64,000 bases of DNA from Temnothorax longispinosus (taxonomy: Eukaryota; Arthropoda; Insecta; Hymenoptera; Formicidae). Shown here one piece after another: positions 46,984 through 59,512 of this stretch. The position numbers were made by a program, and so were the translations under genes. Each line of letters begins with the position of its first letter. The first letter of the stretch is position 1. The DNA lies in contig NC_092368.1 in assembly GCF_030848805.1 (NCBI RefSeq), positions 6,420,441-6,484,440 of the forward strand, given 5' to 3'. The notes under the pieces are model-generated. The model ran no database searches. It saw only the letters and a program-made list of their open reading frames with translations, and had not been told where the DNA came from.

Positions 46984-47630
46984 AGACAAAGGACCCCGCA
47001 CAAAAACCTATGGAAATGGGTTCTCGGCGAATTTGTCTAAAACTTTGGGAAAATGTTGTTCATGTCATCTTGATCAAAAGTTCTCATAGCAACAACTCTC
47101 TTTAAAGCAGAATTTTTGCTCCAGGAGACTTCAAAGATGGATATTTTATCACGCGATCACAGATGATTTTACCCATTCAGCTTTCAGAATAATGATTGTG
47201 TGTGTTTGTGTGTGTATTGCATAACCCATAAAACCTGAGGACAAAATCGGTCCTTTTCAGGGCCATAATAATGTGCAAAATCCGATCGCGCAACCTTCTT
47301 GCGGTGCACATTGGATAACGCTAATGCCGACGGTTCATACTGTTATTATTTTTATTCATCAATACATTAGGTTATTAGGTTTTATGGGTTATGCAATACA
47401 CATACAAACACACACAATCATTATTCTGAAAGCTGAATGGGTAAAATCATTTGTGATCGCGTGATAAAATATCCATCTTTGAGGTCTCCTGGAGCTAAAA
47501 TACTGCTTTAAAGAGAGTTGTTGCCGTGAGAACTTTTGATCAGGATGACATGAACAACATTTTCCCAAAGTTTCAGACAAATTCGCCGAGAACCCATTTC
47601 CATAGGTTTTTGTGCGGGGTCCTTTACGGA
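46984..47630. mobile_element. foldback element with ~255-bp arms
   Basis: Arms 46984-47242 and about 47376-47630 are near-perfect inverse copies, sharing AAGGACCCCGCACAAAAACC, ATGGAAATGGGTTCTCGGCG and GGTTTTATGGGTTATGCAAT (in inverse). The spacer is about 135 bp. No coding capacity. High arm identity means either a recent insertion or conversion between arms. Confidence 0.8.
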
Positions 47631-47693
47631 TTTTTATCTTATCTTCATCTCAAATTATTTTGAAATCATTCTACGGCAAATACTGATTATGAG

Positions 47694-48901
47694 GATTCTT
47701 AAACAACATTTATTGTTAAATATTTATTGTTTAAAAAAGATTCTTATTTCATCTTCAATAGATGTAATATTTTTTCAAGATAGATAATGACTATTAAAAA
47801 GAAATGTTTTGGAAATAAAAAGTTTACTGAATTCTCCTTTAGAGATTTGCCTGACAATGAGAGAGAAAGTCTTTCAATGTAGATTGATAAGGATGATGAG
47901 ATACAATTCACCGCGGTAGATCTACGCCCTTTTTACAACATCGCCGTTTTAATTACGAATAACGAATGTTTCTTGGCGAGTGCATTTTTTTCGCGGAGTG
48001 CCGCGAGCGAACCGAAGCGAGTCGGGCCGAGCCGAGCGGAGTCGAGAGTTTCTAACGAGTTTCACCGATCGGCGCGAGAAAGATTTATATTTCGAAGTAT
48101 CGGGAGGCATTATGACGCGAGCGTTTAGACGGGACGATGATAAAAACTTAGGTGCGATCGATGGTCCGATCGTGCGTTTCGCGACTAGTTTCGAATGAAC
48201 TTATCAAAATCTGCTCGAGCGAGACCAGCGCGGAATCGTCGATCATTATCCGCTCGCCCGTAATCGCCGATCAAGAGGTTAATGGGACGGGATTTAGCAA
48301 CTTTGGCGAAGGAGCCAGTTTCGAGAGCCTAGCCAGCCGGGCTCTCGGTCCCGCCGCATCGCTTCGATTTCGCTTTTCTTACAATTAGCTAATAATTAAA
48401 GCGCCCGCGTCGCGCGGAACCGTCCGCGTCGTCTTTGCCCGCCTCTCGCATTTGCACGTCACGCGGGAGCCTCGTTTGCGTGTATTCATAATTAATCGAA
48501 GCATTTCACCGTTGATAAATGAATTTGTTGATGCAGCAGCGACGTTTACGCGCACCTGCGCAGCCGCGGGCGCAGAGAGTGCCAACGCAACAACAACGGG
48601 GCCCCGCATTAAGACATCCGTTATATCTCCCATATACATATATACATCACTTCCGCACGCAGCCGGTCCGCGCCCAAATATTTGTGCGCGTCTCTTCTCC
48701 TCGCGCGTCTCTCGCGAGGAGAGGAGAACCGCGAAAGGTGGCGATTCGACGCTGCGGTGCACGTGTGTAAATACGTTCAGATGCGCGGGTGTGTGTTAAC
48801 AAGTGTGTTGTAATCGGCAAGGTCGTCGGGAAATGCTGACGTTGACGTCGACACCGACGTCGCTTTTCATGCAACGACGCCGTTGACGACGGACGACGGC
48901 T

Positions 48902-48902
<1 letters not shown>
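47694..48902. other. intergenic DNA, CpG-rich from about 47990
   Basis: AT-rich after the hAT element, then CpG-rich. Long overlapping openings at 48385-48874 read several frames on both strands; none has a domain. Confidence 0.35.
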
Positions 48903-48957
<55 letters not shown>

Positions 48958-48994
48958 GGGAGGAGAGAGAGAGAGAGGGAGAGAGGGAGAGAAA
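48903..48994. repeat. (GA)n microsatellite and A/G tract
   Basis: Pure (GA)n to about 48954, then interrupted GA/GGA repeats to about 48994. It creates serine/leucine-rich artefact frames on the minus strand. Confidence 0.85.
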
Positions 48995-51900
48995 GGAAAA
49001 GAAGGCGCGCGCCGTCCAGGGGAGGCCAATCAGCGCGTGTAACGTGTATTGTTTCGTTATGTTTTAATGTTACCGCTCTCCACGCCGCTATCGCATTCGC
49101 GCGAATGGCCGCGATGTCTCGCGACGAGCCGGCGCGGCGAGAGCTCTGAAGCGGTTGATCCCACTTACGCAATTTTCACTCATATAGCACGCGATATCCG
49201 TCCGATGGATTCCGGCTTGGATCTTTACGATCCCAATCTTACGATCGGCACCAAATGTCCCGATGGATATTTATAGAGCGCGGAGCGGTTGAAACGTCGC
49301 GTCGAGCGGCGTTTACGAAAGACGTACGTTATACGTTCTCGAACAAGAAACGCTATGAGAGAAATTCAACGCTGCAACGTATTCATTTTCGGGAAAAAAA
49401 TGTTACATTTTTGTTGTTGGAATTTAAATTTTAAAACAAACAATTTTGATCTCACGAGAACTTACTCTGGCTGTAATTTGAATAAATCTTGGAAGAAAGA
49501 AATTTTATTCCTCTTACATTCGTATAAGACGATATAAAGAAAATAATTTTGATAAAATTCTCGATATTTCCTAATAAAATATCGAACATCGCCTCTCTCA
49601 AAAATCACGCAAATTAAACGTGAAGAATTTTTATTTATAACCGCGCGCGATACGTGTCTCCGATGCCTTAATTCCCGCGATTACTTCAGCAATTATTTGT
49701 CACCACCGGACAAAGTATCGCCCGCGATAATATGTCATAAATATTTCTACGTGCCGCCGTTAAGCGATATTGCCAGTGCGCGACGTAGGAGTTACTTTCC
49801 CTCGCTTTCGTCGATTTCATAACGCCGCGCGAAACCGCTGGCCGTTTTTATTTAATCGCACGCCGCGTACGATCGCTATTATCGCGTTGAATAATTGGCG
49901 GTGCAAAGTGCACGCGCGGGACAAAGGCGGAGAAAGAGAGAAAAGAAAAGAAAGAGAGAGAAAAAGAGAGAAGCGGCGAGACGACGGTGGGCGTCCGGCC
50001 GCGCGCGCGTTGGCCGTTTTCGTCGTTCGCATTCCGGACCATCCATCGTGCGATCGTAGCCGCGTGGATTCGCTCGCGACACGACGCGGCGAGAAGAGAA
50101 GGTCGAACATCCGACTGGGCTAACTGTAAAATGGCGGTTCCGCTACTCCGGCACGCAAAAAGACACCGTCCCGGTGTCTCGGCAGGCCTCAACTCAACAC
50201 CAAGGTGATCGCACGGCCTTGTGTCACGTGTGCGTCCATTAGTGTCGCCGTTTATGTAGGGTACGTATAGGGTATACGTACGCGGGAGAGTATATCGGTA
50301 TACGCGAGCACGCGCGGCCCGCCGCGCGTCTACCGTCGCGCGTCCGCGTCCGCGTCGCGTCACGCTCGCGGGACGATCGGGTACCTCCTCACGTGCGGCA
50401 TTCCTCTCATTCCGCCTCCCTTATCCCTCGCGCCCTGCGATCCTCCGAACTCCCGGGAGAGCCGTTTTAGAAAGGATCGCGCGCGCGCGCGTTCAAAGGT
50501 TTTCGCTCGCGCGCGCCTCGAGGCGACCACGGGGTGTCCGAGAATGTCAGAGAAGCAGATACGTATGTTTCTCCTCGCAAAGTTTTAAATTTCCCTTCTA
50601 CTTCTCACTTTTATTAAGAAAGCGGAGTAATAATTTCCTCGGGGTACAAGCCGTTGAACTGATTGTGGGCCAGGCCCCGAATTCCCAGACGCGCGTTTCG
50701 GAGAACGACGGACGGGAACCATGCGCGCGCGATTGCGGTGAAGCGAGACACCCGTTAGACCCCGCGTTCTTACGCGAGGCCTAGTTTTAGCCTCCCACCC
50801 ACGACAGCCACCGACGAGAGCAGATTCCAGAAGAGAACACGTACACCGTGGCCGACTCTATCATATCCTAGCACTATCGTTACGATCGCTCGGCGCTGTG
50901 TACAGCGCAAAATATTTATCCAATTAGGGCAAAGGAGAAAGACAAAACTGCTTTATCTAATTGTACGTGCGAAAACGTGTAACGAATTAATTTTTTTTAT
51001 ACCGTATAAATTAATTAATTTCACTACCACTACTGTTGTTGCGCACAGCCTCGGACTTTTACGAGGGAAGGCAACAATTTAAAACACTGCTGCATATGCA
51101 TATCCGATAATGTATAATATAAGCATATATATATTATCAATTATATTTGTACCCGTTAGTAACAGTAAAACGGTAAAAACCGTTATTCACTCTTACTTGC
51201 GATCATTGGTACGATCCGATCATACGTCCACCGTCCGTTGCTTTCGCAACGCGAAGAATGTACGGGGTGGCCGGAGACGCCCGGCGCAGCCGATTTTCCG
51301 ATCCTCGCTCACCGAAATTCAATAACAGCGAGGCCGTTCTCAAATCGACCTGGATCGGATCGAGTATCCTGAGCCCCGGGAGCTCGGGATGTGTCTTAAT
51401 GCCGCGCGAGAAAGGCACGGAGAAAGTGCACCTACTGCGCTCGATCGCTCCGCGATTTAGAAATCGTGCGAGAGCGGACTTGGAGCGATTTCAACGTCGC
51501 GCGGATCGCGCGCGTTATGGCGTGCGATCGCTAAACGAGAAGGAAAGAAAGAACGAAAAAGAATTGAGTAAAGAGGGATCGAGCGAAGGAACGAGCGGAA
51601 GTGATATCTCGTTCGTTTCGACTCGGCTGTATACGGGGAGATGCCCAAGCGTGCCGAAGAACATCGCGCGCGCATCCGTCTTTTGGATGGGAAAAATCAT
51701 TTGCGATGGATATCTCGCCAGGCTTACAGTTACGCGGCGCAGATATTACGAACGTAACGGGTTTCGACAATTCATTGAACCCTATTTCGACCAAAAAATT
51801 ACGTTGGTGAAGTTTCGTCCTTTTAAATAGTTGCACAAATAAGAGATTTAATGATAAATTTACAGGCTTAGACACAAAATAAAGTATAAAATAAAATAAG

Positions 51901-54860
51901 AAAAGAAAAATTGCTTAATGTTGCAAATTAGTGAATTTGCAATAAAAAATTATTTTGATAAAAAAAATATTCATTCCTTATTTACGAAATATAATACACA
52001 TATTTATTTAAAATTATAGATATTTTTATTTAAGAAAAAAATTTTTTTTAAGTGAATGTATAATATTTACTTTGTTAAAAAATTTTTTTTCTCTTATATA
52101 GAAAAATGCATTGTAATTGTATTTCATTTTGGAACACTTTTCGAAAGATAATCTCCGAGTGCGTTATCTCCGTTGTAGGAGTCGTTCGCTTTCTTATCTT
52201 TGGAACGATAAAATTTTTATAGGAATATTTTTTTCTACGTTTACAGCAATGTCATGAGTGAATAGCGTAAAAAATGCGATTTGCCCCACGGTCGACAGAT
52301 AGGATTCGCGCAATGTAACTTTTCGTCGCACGATTTATCGTGAATCCGGTTCACAGATTAACATTTGTTGCGGTACATTTTTAAAATTTTAAAAACAAAA
52401 GATGAGATTTTTTATTCTCCTCTGTTTTTAATCTTCTTTCTTATTTTTCTAAATTGAGGCGAATCTTGCAACGCGCGCGCAGTATTGCAATAAAAAGAAA
52501 CGAAAAATGAACGCTCACGCACGTATGTATACATGCGTACAATCGCGCACACGGCATGGCACGGGGAGAGACGGAAAGTCGCTAGCCATTTCTTCACTAT
52601 TAATTATATTCCCCGCCAAGGCAAAGTCTTTTTACGGCGCTATACATTCCAGACAGCCGCAAGCGTTGCACTTTTCCTGCGTTTCGATGTCGCTTTTACA
52701 AAACTGAACGAAATAAAACCAACTCGCCGAGCGATTGTAAAAAAAAGAGGAAATAACATGGAAGAATTTCGCGTTATTGTCGTTGCGATCAGCAACAATT
52801 AACGCGACAGGGAAATTTATTCTGTAAGATATTTTCGATGATTGCTCTTTTATTTCGGCGAACAGTACGATATTTCGTATTGAAAACTGAAATAGTAGTT
52901 TTATCAAAATGTATTGAGATATTTTTTTTTCTTTTGCCAAAGTTCTAAGATTGAATTTATTAATTTTACTTTGAATAAAATACCGCGAAGATCCGCGAAA
53001 TCGTTCGTGGACTTTCCGGACGATTTTTCTGAATCGGAGCGAGAAAAATTGGCATTGCGGCGGCAAACGCGTGCGCGTGTGCACACCGACACCGTTCTCC
53101 GTTCGCTCGCCTTTACATCCGCGTTTGCGTGACCTTTCGCGTGAGCGTGCGAGCCGAGGAAAAATTCCTGCGGACCGGAATATGTAAGTAGTCCAATTAA
53201 CTCGCAGCGGGCTGGATTTCTCCGGGCAGCGGGGCAGACAGGGACCGCGAGCATACGTCAAAGTAACACGGGCAATTTCGTTGATAACCAAGTACCCGCT
53301 GTCATGTTAACGCGCCATAATTGTTCGCGATCCGCGTAGAAACGAAATAAGGAATCGACCCGGGCGTGGGCGAAAGATTTGACCATTTACCAATTTTTCG
53401 CTCAAACGTTACTTGGAAAGCCCCCCCTTGCCGCGTTCGTGGGTGATTTTAACGCGCGTTCACATCGCCCGTCCGATCGTCGCCGCGAGATCGAGACGAA
53501 TCGAACGGAGCGAATTCAGCTGGTGCGCCTATCGTTCTTCGGGTTCGTCGTTCGTCTTTCAACGACATTCCCGCGCCAGAATCCGGGTGAAAGGAGCATT
53601 TTCATAGACGCGCCGCGCAACACGTTGAAAATCTTCGCCGCGCCGCCGCCGGCGCCGCCGCGGCAGGCGCGATGCCGATTATTCTCACGAACGATCGGTA
53701 AAGTCCCCAGACACCCGGAGTGCTTCAAAGTCGACGATGACCGATTTTTCACGCTGATCATCACCGTAGGTTGACTGGAAAATTGGGATAAATTAGTTAA
53801 GAGAATTAACGTGGACTCTTATTTTTCCCACGTCGCGTTGAGCCAAAGTAGCCCGCGTTAAAGGACCCACACGTAATCCGCTCGCTCGCTTGCGCGGATA
53901 TACAAGATAAAATTTATTAAATGAAAGGAGAACTTGCAATTTCCTTCCTTTCTTTTCCCCTCGTTTACCTCCCGCCGCAGACTTCGACCTGGATCGTTTA
54001 AGAGAAATTGTGCCCACGGCGAGGGCGGATTCCCGTCCCGACTTAATGGGACTTTTATTTTTTGCTTTTTCGACGTCGCGTCGCACGTCGCTGATCGATC
54101 GGGCGATAATTTAAGGCGGCATACCGAGCGTCCGTGACAAGCATACGCGACGTATTGATCCGGAGACAAGTTGCTCTTTTTAATTTTAAAGCAGCGGCAA
54201 CGAATGCCGCTGCTTTATTGTCTTCTTTAATTTACGAACACGCGCGTTTATTGAATTGTGAAATATCGTTGAGTTATGTAGTAATCCTTAGGAAGAAACG
54301 TGATTTTTTTGATCGCCTGAGATAACATTGATTTGATGGACTATCTAATTTTTCTTTTTTTCAATTATATTGCACGGATAGTAATTAGAAAAAATTATCT
54401 AAAACTTTGATTTTAATCCTAAAATTTTTTTATGTGAATACGGATAAAAAAGCGATTGATTATTTTGATAAGAAAATTATTTAGTAAATCTGATTTAAGA
54501 AACCTGAAGGACGTATATTTTTAAACATTACTCGGTTAATAGTGCCATAAATATTAATAATTAAGACAGTATTATGCCTTGGGAAATAATTAATGAAACC
54601 GATCGTTTCGAAATGGAAAGTCTCGATAGTTCCTTAAGACTTTTATCGTGGATGAGACGTATACACAATGCGTGCGAAGTGTAACGAAGAAACGCTGAAA
54701 CCGGTTTTTCACGACCGGGATCAAGTCAAATAAGATCGAACACAATCTTTCTCTGTCCTTTTAAGGATTCTTCAATTACTAAGGAGACATCGATCATGAA
54801 ATATTGCCAATAAGACTGACAATATAAACGTTCTTGTTAAGAGATTACGATTTCAGAGAC
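48995..54860. other. gene-poor DNA with CpG islands, upstream of dimm
   Basis: CpG-rich blocks at about 49020-49370, 49750-50900, 51190-51790, 52960-53750 and 53820-54170, with AT-rich DNA between. Open frames up to 190 codons (51258-51830 plus) occur, but overlapping openings on the other strand and lack of motifs argue against coding. The blocks could be regulatory DNA or untranslated exons; nothing visible proves it. Confidence 0.35.
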
Positions 54861-54911
54861 TATAGCTTTTTCATATAAATGTATGTATCAAGAAAGAAAA
54901 AGAGCTATCGT

Positions 54912-54977
54912 CATTATAATCAGGATATTGTCAGTATTCGACGTCAGTGCATGTTTGACAATATCCTGGTTATAATG
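54912..54977 (+). ncRNA. microRNA-precursor-like hairpin
   Basis: Two 22-nt arms, 54912-54933 (CATTATAATCAGGATATTGT...) and 54956-54977 (TGACAATATCCTGGTTATAA...), pair completely with a single G-U wobble, around a 22-nt loop. Length about 66 nt and shape are those of an animal pre-miRNA. The stem continues weakly outward. I do not recognise the seed as a known family. A short transposon palindrome is the main alternative; no target duplication is evident. The precursor could be read on either strand. Confidence 0.4.
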
Positions 54978-55299
54978 ATATTCTTCACTGTCAAAATGTA
55001 AATCACGAGTATTCTTTTTATAGTTGCGTGTTCCGAGACACACAAGGTGAAGGGAAGGAAGCTATAAAGATCGAAAAAGATTGTGTTCTTGTATTGTCTA
55101 TTTACGTCAGATGAAATATGTGTGCAGTTTGCAGTTTTGAAAAACAAACACGCACACGTACACAGCATTAGTTAAGAATAAATGTCTTAGAATGTAATGT
55201 GAAAAGTGGACGTAGATATAACGTTCCATGCCGGGTATATTTCAAATCGATCCTTGTTACTGAAATTAACGAGACATTAATGGCTTTCGCGCTGGAAGC

Positions 55300-55346
55300 T
55301 ATATAAAAGCGGCTGCTACTCGAGCGGAGATTCCCACAGGTCAAAG
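55300..55346 (+). promoter_or_regulatory. TATA-box core promoter candidate
   Basis: TATATAAAAG with TATAAAA at 55302-55308, followed after about 33 nt by an initiator-like TCAAAG. Spacing suits a TATA-type promoter. No recognisable gene follows within 600 bp, so it may serve an unrecognised transcript or be chance. Confidence 0.22.
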
Positions 55347-55879
55347 TATATATACGTCGATCGTATTTGGAAGGAACTTTCTTTTGACGGAACTTTCGTT
55401 CGTGACTCAAGTTATCGACTATTGAATATTTAAATTTGCGAAAGACGGAACTCGTCCTCGGCGTGCTTATTTTCTGAAGTATTGTATGCAAATGCTTCTC
55501 GCGTTGCGAGAAACGGCGTTTATATGCGTGTGCACCTCGCTTTAGTTCTAAGACACCAGGTGTAAGTTAAAGTAAGTCGGTAGCTTTATCCGGGCCGAAC
55601 ATTGTCCCGAGACATTGCGACGAGAATGCGAGGCGCGCGCTCTTGTGCCGCGACGCCAGCATGCTAGAAAAGAAGGTGTGTATCAATGTGTTTTCAGTTA
55701 AATTCTTACCGAGTCAAGAGAGCATCGAGTCTCTTGACATCGCGGTGCGTTTACTTTCGATGTGCATTCGATATCGTCCGAGTGGTCAAGTAACATCGAG
55801 AGATTCGGGGGGATACTATTGTTTCACGGTAAATCCAAAGAATATGAGTCAAACTGCTAGCGTTGAGTCGAGCAAGGGC

Positions 55880-55979
55880 CCATCAGGCAGTACGCATGTC
55901 CAAAATTGGGACGTAAGACCTTTTAAAGACATCTTTAAGACGTTTTACATCCCGATTTTGAACATGATGCTGTCTGGGA
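55880..55979. mobile_element. CCCAGG-type MITE, short copy 1
   Basis: About 100 bp with inverted ends: CATCAGGCAG...CATGTCCAAAATTGGGACG at the left; CCCGATTTTGAACATG then CTGTCTGGGA at the right. It matches 59513-59622 in plan, including the mirrored AAAGAC/CTTTAAGACGT centre. It overlaps the end of a chance 118-codon frame. Confidence 0.6.
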
Positions 55980-55995
55980 AGTTAGAGAACTGCCC

Positions 55996-56128
55996 CTAAC
56001 AGCAATAATATTCTGTATATCTATAGAATATACTAGGATGTACTTAATATACTGAGAACATTCTTATAATATCTTACACTTTGTGATATCCTCTGAACAT
56101 TCTCAGAATATATATCCATTTGCTATTA
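55996..56128 (-). mobile_element. CTAACARCA repeat family, copy 2
   Basis: Inverse orientation to 30463-30593 and alignable over about 130 bp, including the adjoining ACTGCCC/CTGCCC tip. Starts CTAACAGCAATAATATTCTG. It lies directly after the CCCAGG-type MITE. Confidence 0.6.
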
Positions 56129-59100
56129 CTTCTTCGCTGTAAACTAAAGAGTAGAATAAGTAAGCCTTTCAAAGATAATCTCAATGAGTTCCCTAGCTCT
56201 GTCTCTAGAGACTAACTCAAATCAGTCGATTTACTGAAAGTTACGTGAAAAATTTGTGTTAGCACGAGAGTGACAATAAAACAATGGAGGTGTCATGAGA
56301 AGCATATCTCGACGACGCCGATGATATGAAATATAGATACATATATGCACCGGCAAACATAGAGTCGCGTTATCGCGTGTTATTATCTACTTTATCTATT
56401 CCGTGCTTGACATATATTAGCGTGATCCGCAGGCGCGGCGAGACATCAATTTGGTTAAACGGTATTTCGGACAAACGTTATCTCATCCATTCGATATCAC
56501 GTGTTACGTCATGAAGATTCACGGTGCGCGTTCGGGTGTCACGGGTGTTTCTGCAAACGACATCATCGTTACAAGCGTAATCGTCCAGTTCATCATTCGC
56601 TCGCTCGCTCGCTCGCTCGTTCGTTCGTTCGTTCGTTCTGACGTAAGAACGCATTGTTCTCACCTCGGCGTAACTCAAGCTAAACGTAGAACGCACTCGT
56701 GCATTTTCCCTCGTTTGTCGGCCGGAGCGCGGCCTGCGCGGCGCGAAAGGCAGGGGAAAAACGAGAACGAGATTGAGCCCCGAGATGAGAGAAGGAGAGA
56801 CGGAGACGGAGAGAAAGAGGAAGAAAAGGACGCCGCGATGCCGGGAGAGAAGGTGAAGGTGGCTCGGCTCCGTACAAATGTGGAAGAAGGTAGCGGCGTG
56901 GAAAAGGTGGAAGAGGGGCCTTGACCGATGCGTGATCATCGGCTCTGTGGACAACGAACGGACGGACGGGACGATGTTCGTGCAACGTTCTGACCGATTC
57001 AGCCAGGCAGGAATGCTCCTCCGCTGTACCGTTATGTCGCGCGGGACGCCTCGGACCGGACGATCTATCGGCGGCGATCTAGAAAGCAAGCGCAACGAAA
57101 GTGTTCCGGTTAGGAAGCGAAATCCTGATCGGATCCTCCGCCGCGCCCCGCTCCGCCGAGCACCCCGTCCCCGTCGACGACGTTCGCGGGAGTGTCGCTC
57201 GACGGAAACGCAGCAAGGCCTACAAGGCCTTTGATGTTCGCTCGATCCGTTTCTATTTTTTTTTCTTTCTTTTTAACAATTGTCGTGCGCAACCAGCGTG
57301 GCGACACGTTTTGCAGCGTCGCGCAACGTACGGTTCGCAGCCGAGAGCTTCGTGGCTTTAAAGATAACAGTTTTTTTTTTTTCGGATCGTCAGGAACCGG
57401 TTCGGAGGAGGAGCCACGAAACTCCGATAGGAGTTACTTACGGATTGCAGCGATATTAAGAATATACATATTTTTACGAGGTAAGACAGAAAAAATTGAT
57501 TTACATGAAATACAATTATTAAATTAAATATAATATGTATTTAACTCTTTCATATTTAACAATTATAAAAATAAAAATTGCCAGTTTATTTTTTAATCGA
57601 TTTCCTTGATCGGTCACGAAATAATTCGAAAATATCGAGAAAGATCATCGTTCTTTTTTTTTATTTTGCATATTTTTGTGATCAAGTTTTAAATCACGGC
57701 ACGGTTCAAAATAAAGCGTCTTGAAGTTCATTAAAAAATTCTGGAAAATATTTTTCTGTAAAGTTCAGCTTGTCTTTTAAAAAAAATCTCTTATTTTCCG
57801 TTGTAATAATTAATCGAAAATCGTAAAGACTTTGAAAAGGAAAATCGATTCCAAAACAGCTGAAGAATCTGCTGCCCGCGACACCTCGTAGGTAATTATT
57901 ACTCTTCAGAAGTGATAATTAAATTGCAACTGTCACGTACAAAAAAAGGCGATAAAAAACGTTCGAAGAAAGAGATGCACGATACGTTTGGGTAGCCAAC
58001 AATTTATTTATAGCGACGATAAGTGCGCAACAGGTTTCCACACATTTTGCGGAAGTCGCGCGATTACATAACGCCAAGTGTCACACTTCCTGGTACCTAA
58101 TGTAAAAAAAAACGAATAAAAGGAAAAAAGAGAGAAAGAGAGAGAGAGAATGACAAACGCGCGCCATCCGAAAGGAAAAGTGTCCTAATGAAACCGGCGC
58201 CAGAGTTGCACGTGGCGCGCGATAAGGATTACGAGATCGGAATATATCCTTAATCCAAAAGAACTCAAAGGATCAAGACCGAGGAAAAAATTAGAGCGTA
58301 AAGGGGCAGCCGATGCGATGTCCTCGTGTCTCCAAACGTCAGCATACGCGACGTTCCAAGGAAGGCTCTTTTTCTTCGATTTTTCGGCCACAGGTAATCG
58401 GCCGGGCGCGTCCGGAGCGCATATTCGGAGCATATTCAGAGCGCGAGAGAGCAGGTGGAAGCGGTTCTGGAGCAGGAACTGGTTTGGTGGGAGCCGCAAG
58501 GTGGTCCCCGCTGGTCGGTACCTCTCGGTGTACGCCGGCACGCCGCGCGCCGCGGCCGCCGCTCTCGGAGTCGGTATACGCTGGCACGTTGTCGCACGAG
58601 TATATTCATGCCAGTGGCGGGAGTCCCCGAGCGAAGCCGGTGGGGCCTGCACGCTCACTTCGCCGACAAGTGATCGTTTACAGTTATAGTCAGTCCGCAT
58701 TGGGCGCTCGGCCGGCCCTGACTGTATATCGGCATCACACGGTAGAGCCGCTGATAAAGTTTCAGCTCCTGACTTTTTTGGATACGCGCTTCGAGGCCTC
58801 GTCCCTTCCTTTTCTCTCTCTCTGTCTCTCGCCCTTTTTCCTCGAGACGAGAGATCGCGATCGTGCCGAATAACAAGTGATTCCGGGAACCTTCTCTCCC
58901 TCCCTCCTCCCACCCTCTCTCTCGTTCTTTGACGTTTTTCTCAAATACCTTATCGTCATCGAGGCGATAATCATCGTCGTCGACGTAAGAACGACATTGC
59001 TGGAACTTTTGAGTTTGAAATTGACAACGGCGATCGCGACGCTGACAGGGGCGTTATTGATAACCGCTCCGCGGGGCCGAGGAACGTACGATGATTTAGT

Positions 59101-59512
59101 GGCAAGATCAAGTGAGTGTCGTGTGAAAGGAAAAGTGTGCGGGACGTTCGGCGCGGCGAAAAGCGCGCCTAGTGCCAGACGCCACAGTTTCAGTGAGCGC
59201 GCACTCGCCGCACTTACACGAGGCACTGATGGGGAATAATCGGCCGACGAGGTAAATACATTTTTGCAATTTTTACACTCGCGACACGAGCGAGCGAGCG
59301 TGCGAGCGAGCGAGTGAACACGTCCGCACTTTTACGCCGCTTCGGAATGCGGACCGCTCGCGCGATCCGGAACCGCAACGTCGATCTTTCGAACGACGTC
59401 GACCGTGGGGCCTCGTTCGCGAACTGTCAAGTGCTTTCTAACGCGCGCGTTAATATCTCTATGTAAAAAAAAGGAAAAAAACTAATATAAAAGGACTCGA
59501 AACGCGATTTTT
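56129..59512. other. CpG-rich gene-poor DNA upstream of dimm
   Basis: Strongly CpG-rich at about 56400-57420 and 58180-59460 with AT-rich DNA between. Nearly every frame is open for 100-240 codons on both strands in these blocks, so length is uninformative. A GAG|GTAAAT donor-like site near 59250 after an ATG-containing, CpG-rich stretch could end a non-coding first exon of dimm. This is inference only. Confidence 0.35.
56598..56638. repeat. (CGCT)n/(CGTT)n tetranucleotide repeat
   Basis: A run of CGCT units passing into CGTT units, about 40 bp. It reads as alternating residues in all frames. Confidence 0.8.

Larger units (their letters stand above)
44061..47685 (+). mobile_element. 3.6-kb hAT transposon remnant with perfect 8-bp target duplications
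   Basis: Starts CAGTGTTTGCCGGTA and ends (inverted) CAGTATTTGCCGTAG; ATTATGAG occurs directly on both sides (44053-44060 and 47686-47693). The subterminal left end is rich in ATCTAGATAA-type palindromes. It contains the C-terminal dimerisation part of a hAT transposase (44601-44729), then a LINE fragment (45297-45941), an inverted-repeat element (45999-46915) and a foldback (about 46984-47630). The original element was internally deleted or decayed before or after these insertions. Confidence 0.85.

Noticed and set aside
51258..51830. 190-codon plus-strand frame
   Set aside because: Overlapped by minus-strand openings, low-complexity KERKNEKE stretch, no recognised family. Transcript data could revive it.
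52632..53291. 219-codon minus-strand frame
   Set aside because: No domain, overlaps plus-strand openings, and crosses an AT-rich to CpG-rich transition without a change in reading signal.
53379..53774. Frame containing VGDFNARS, resembling the GDFN motif of LINE endonucleases
   Set aside because: None of the other endonuclease motifs is present around it; the short match is likely chance.
55643..55999. 118-codon frame with DSGGYYC, reminiscent of an immunoglobulin-fold DxGxYxC motif
   Set aside because: The C-terminal third is the CCCAGG-type MITE and no other immunoglobulin-domain residues are in place.
56478..57095. 205-codon minus-strand frame overlapping plus-strand frames
   Set aside because: GC-rich with simple repeats (ERASERAS-like residues from the CGCT run); no recognisable motif.
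58185..58913. 242-codon minus-strand open frame, the longest in the window
   Set aside because: It lies in a CpG-rich block where several plus-strand frames are open over the same bases; no domain, no splice or promoter context.
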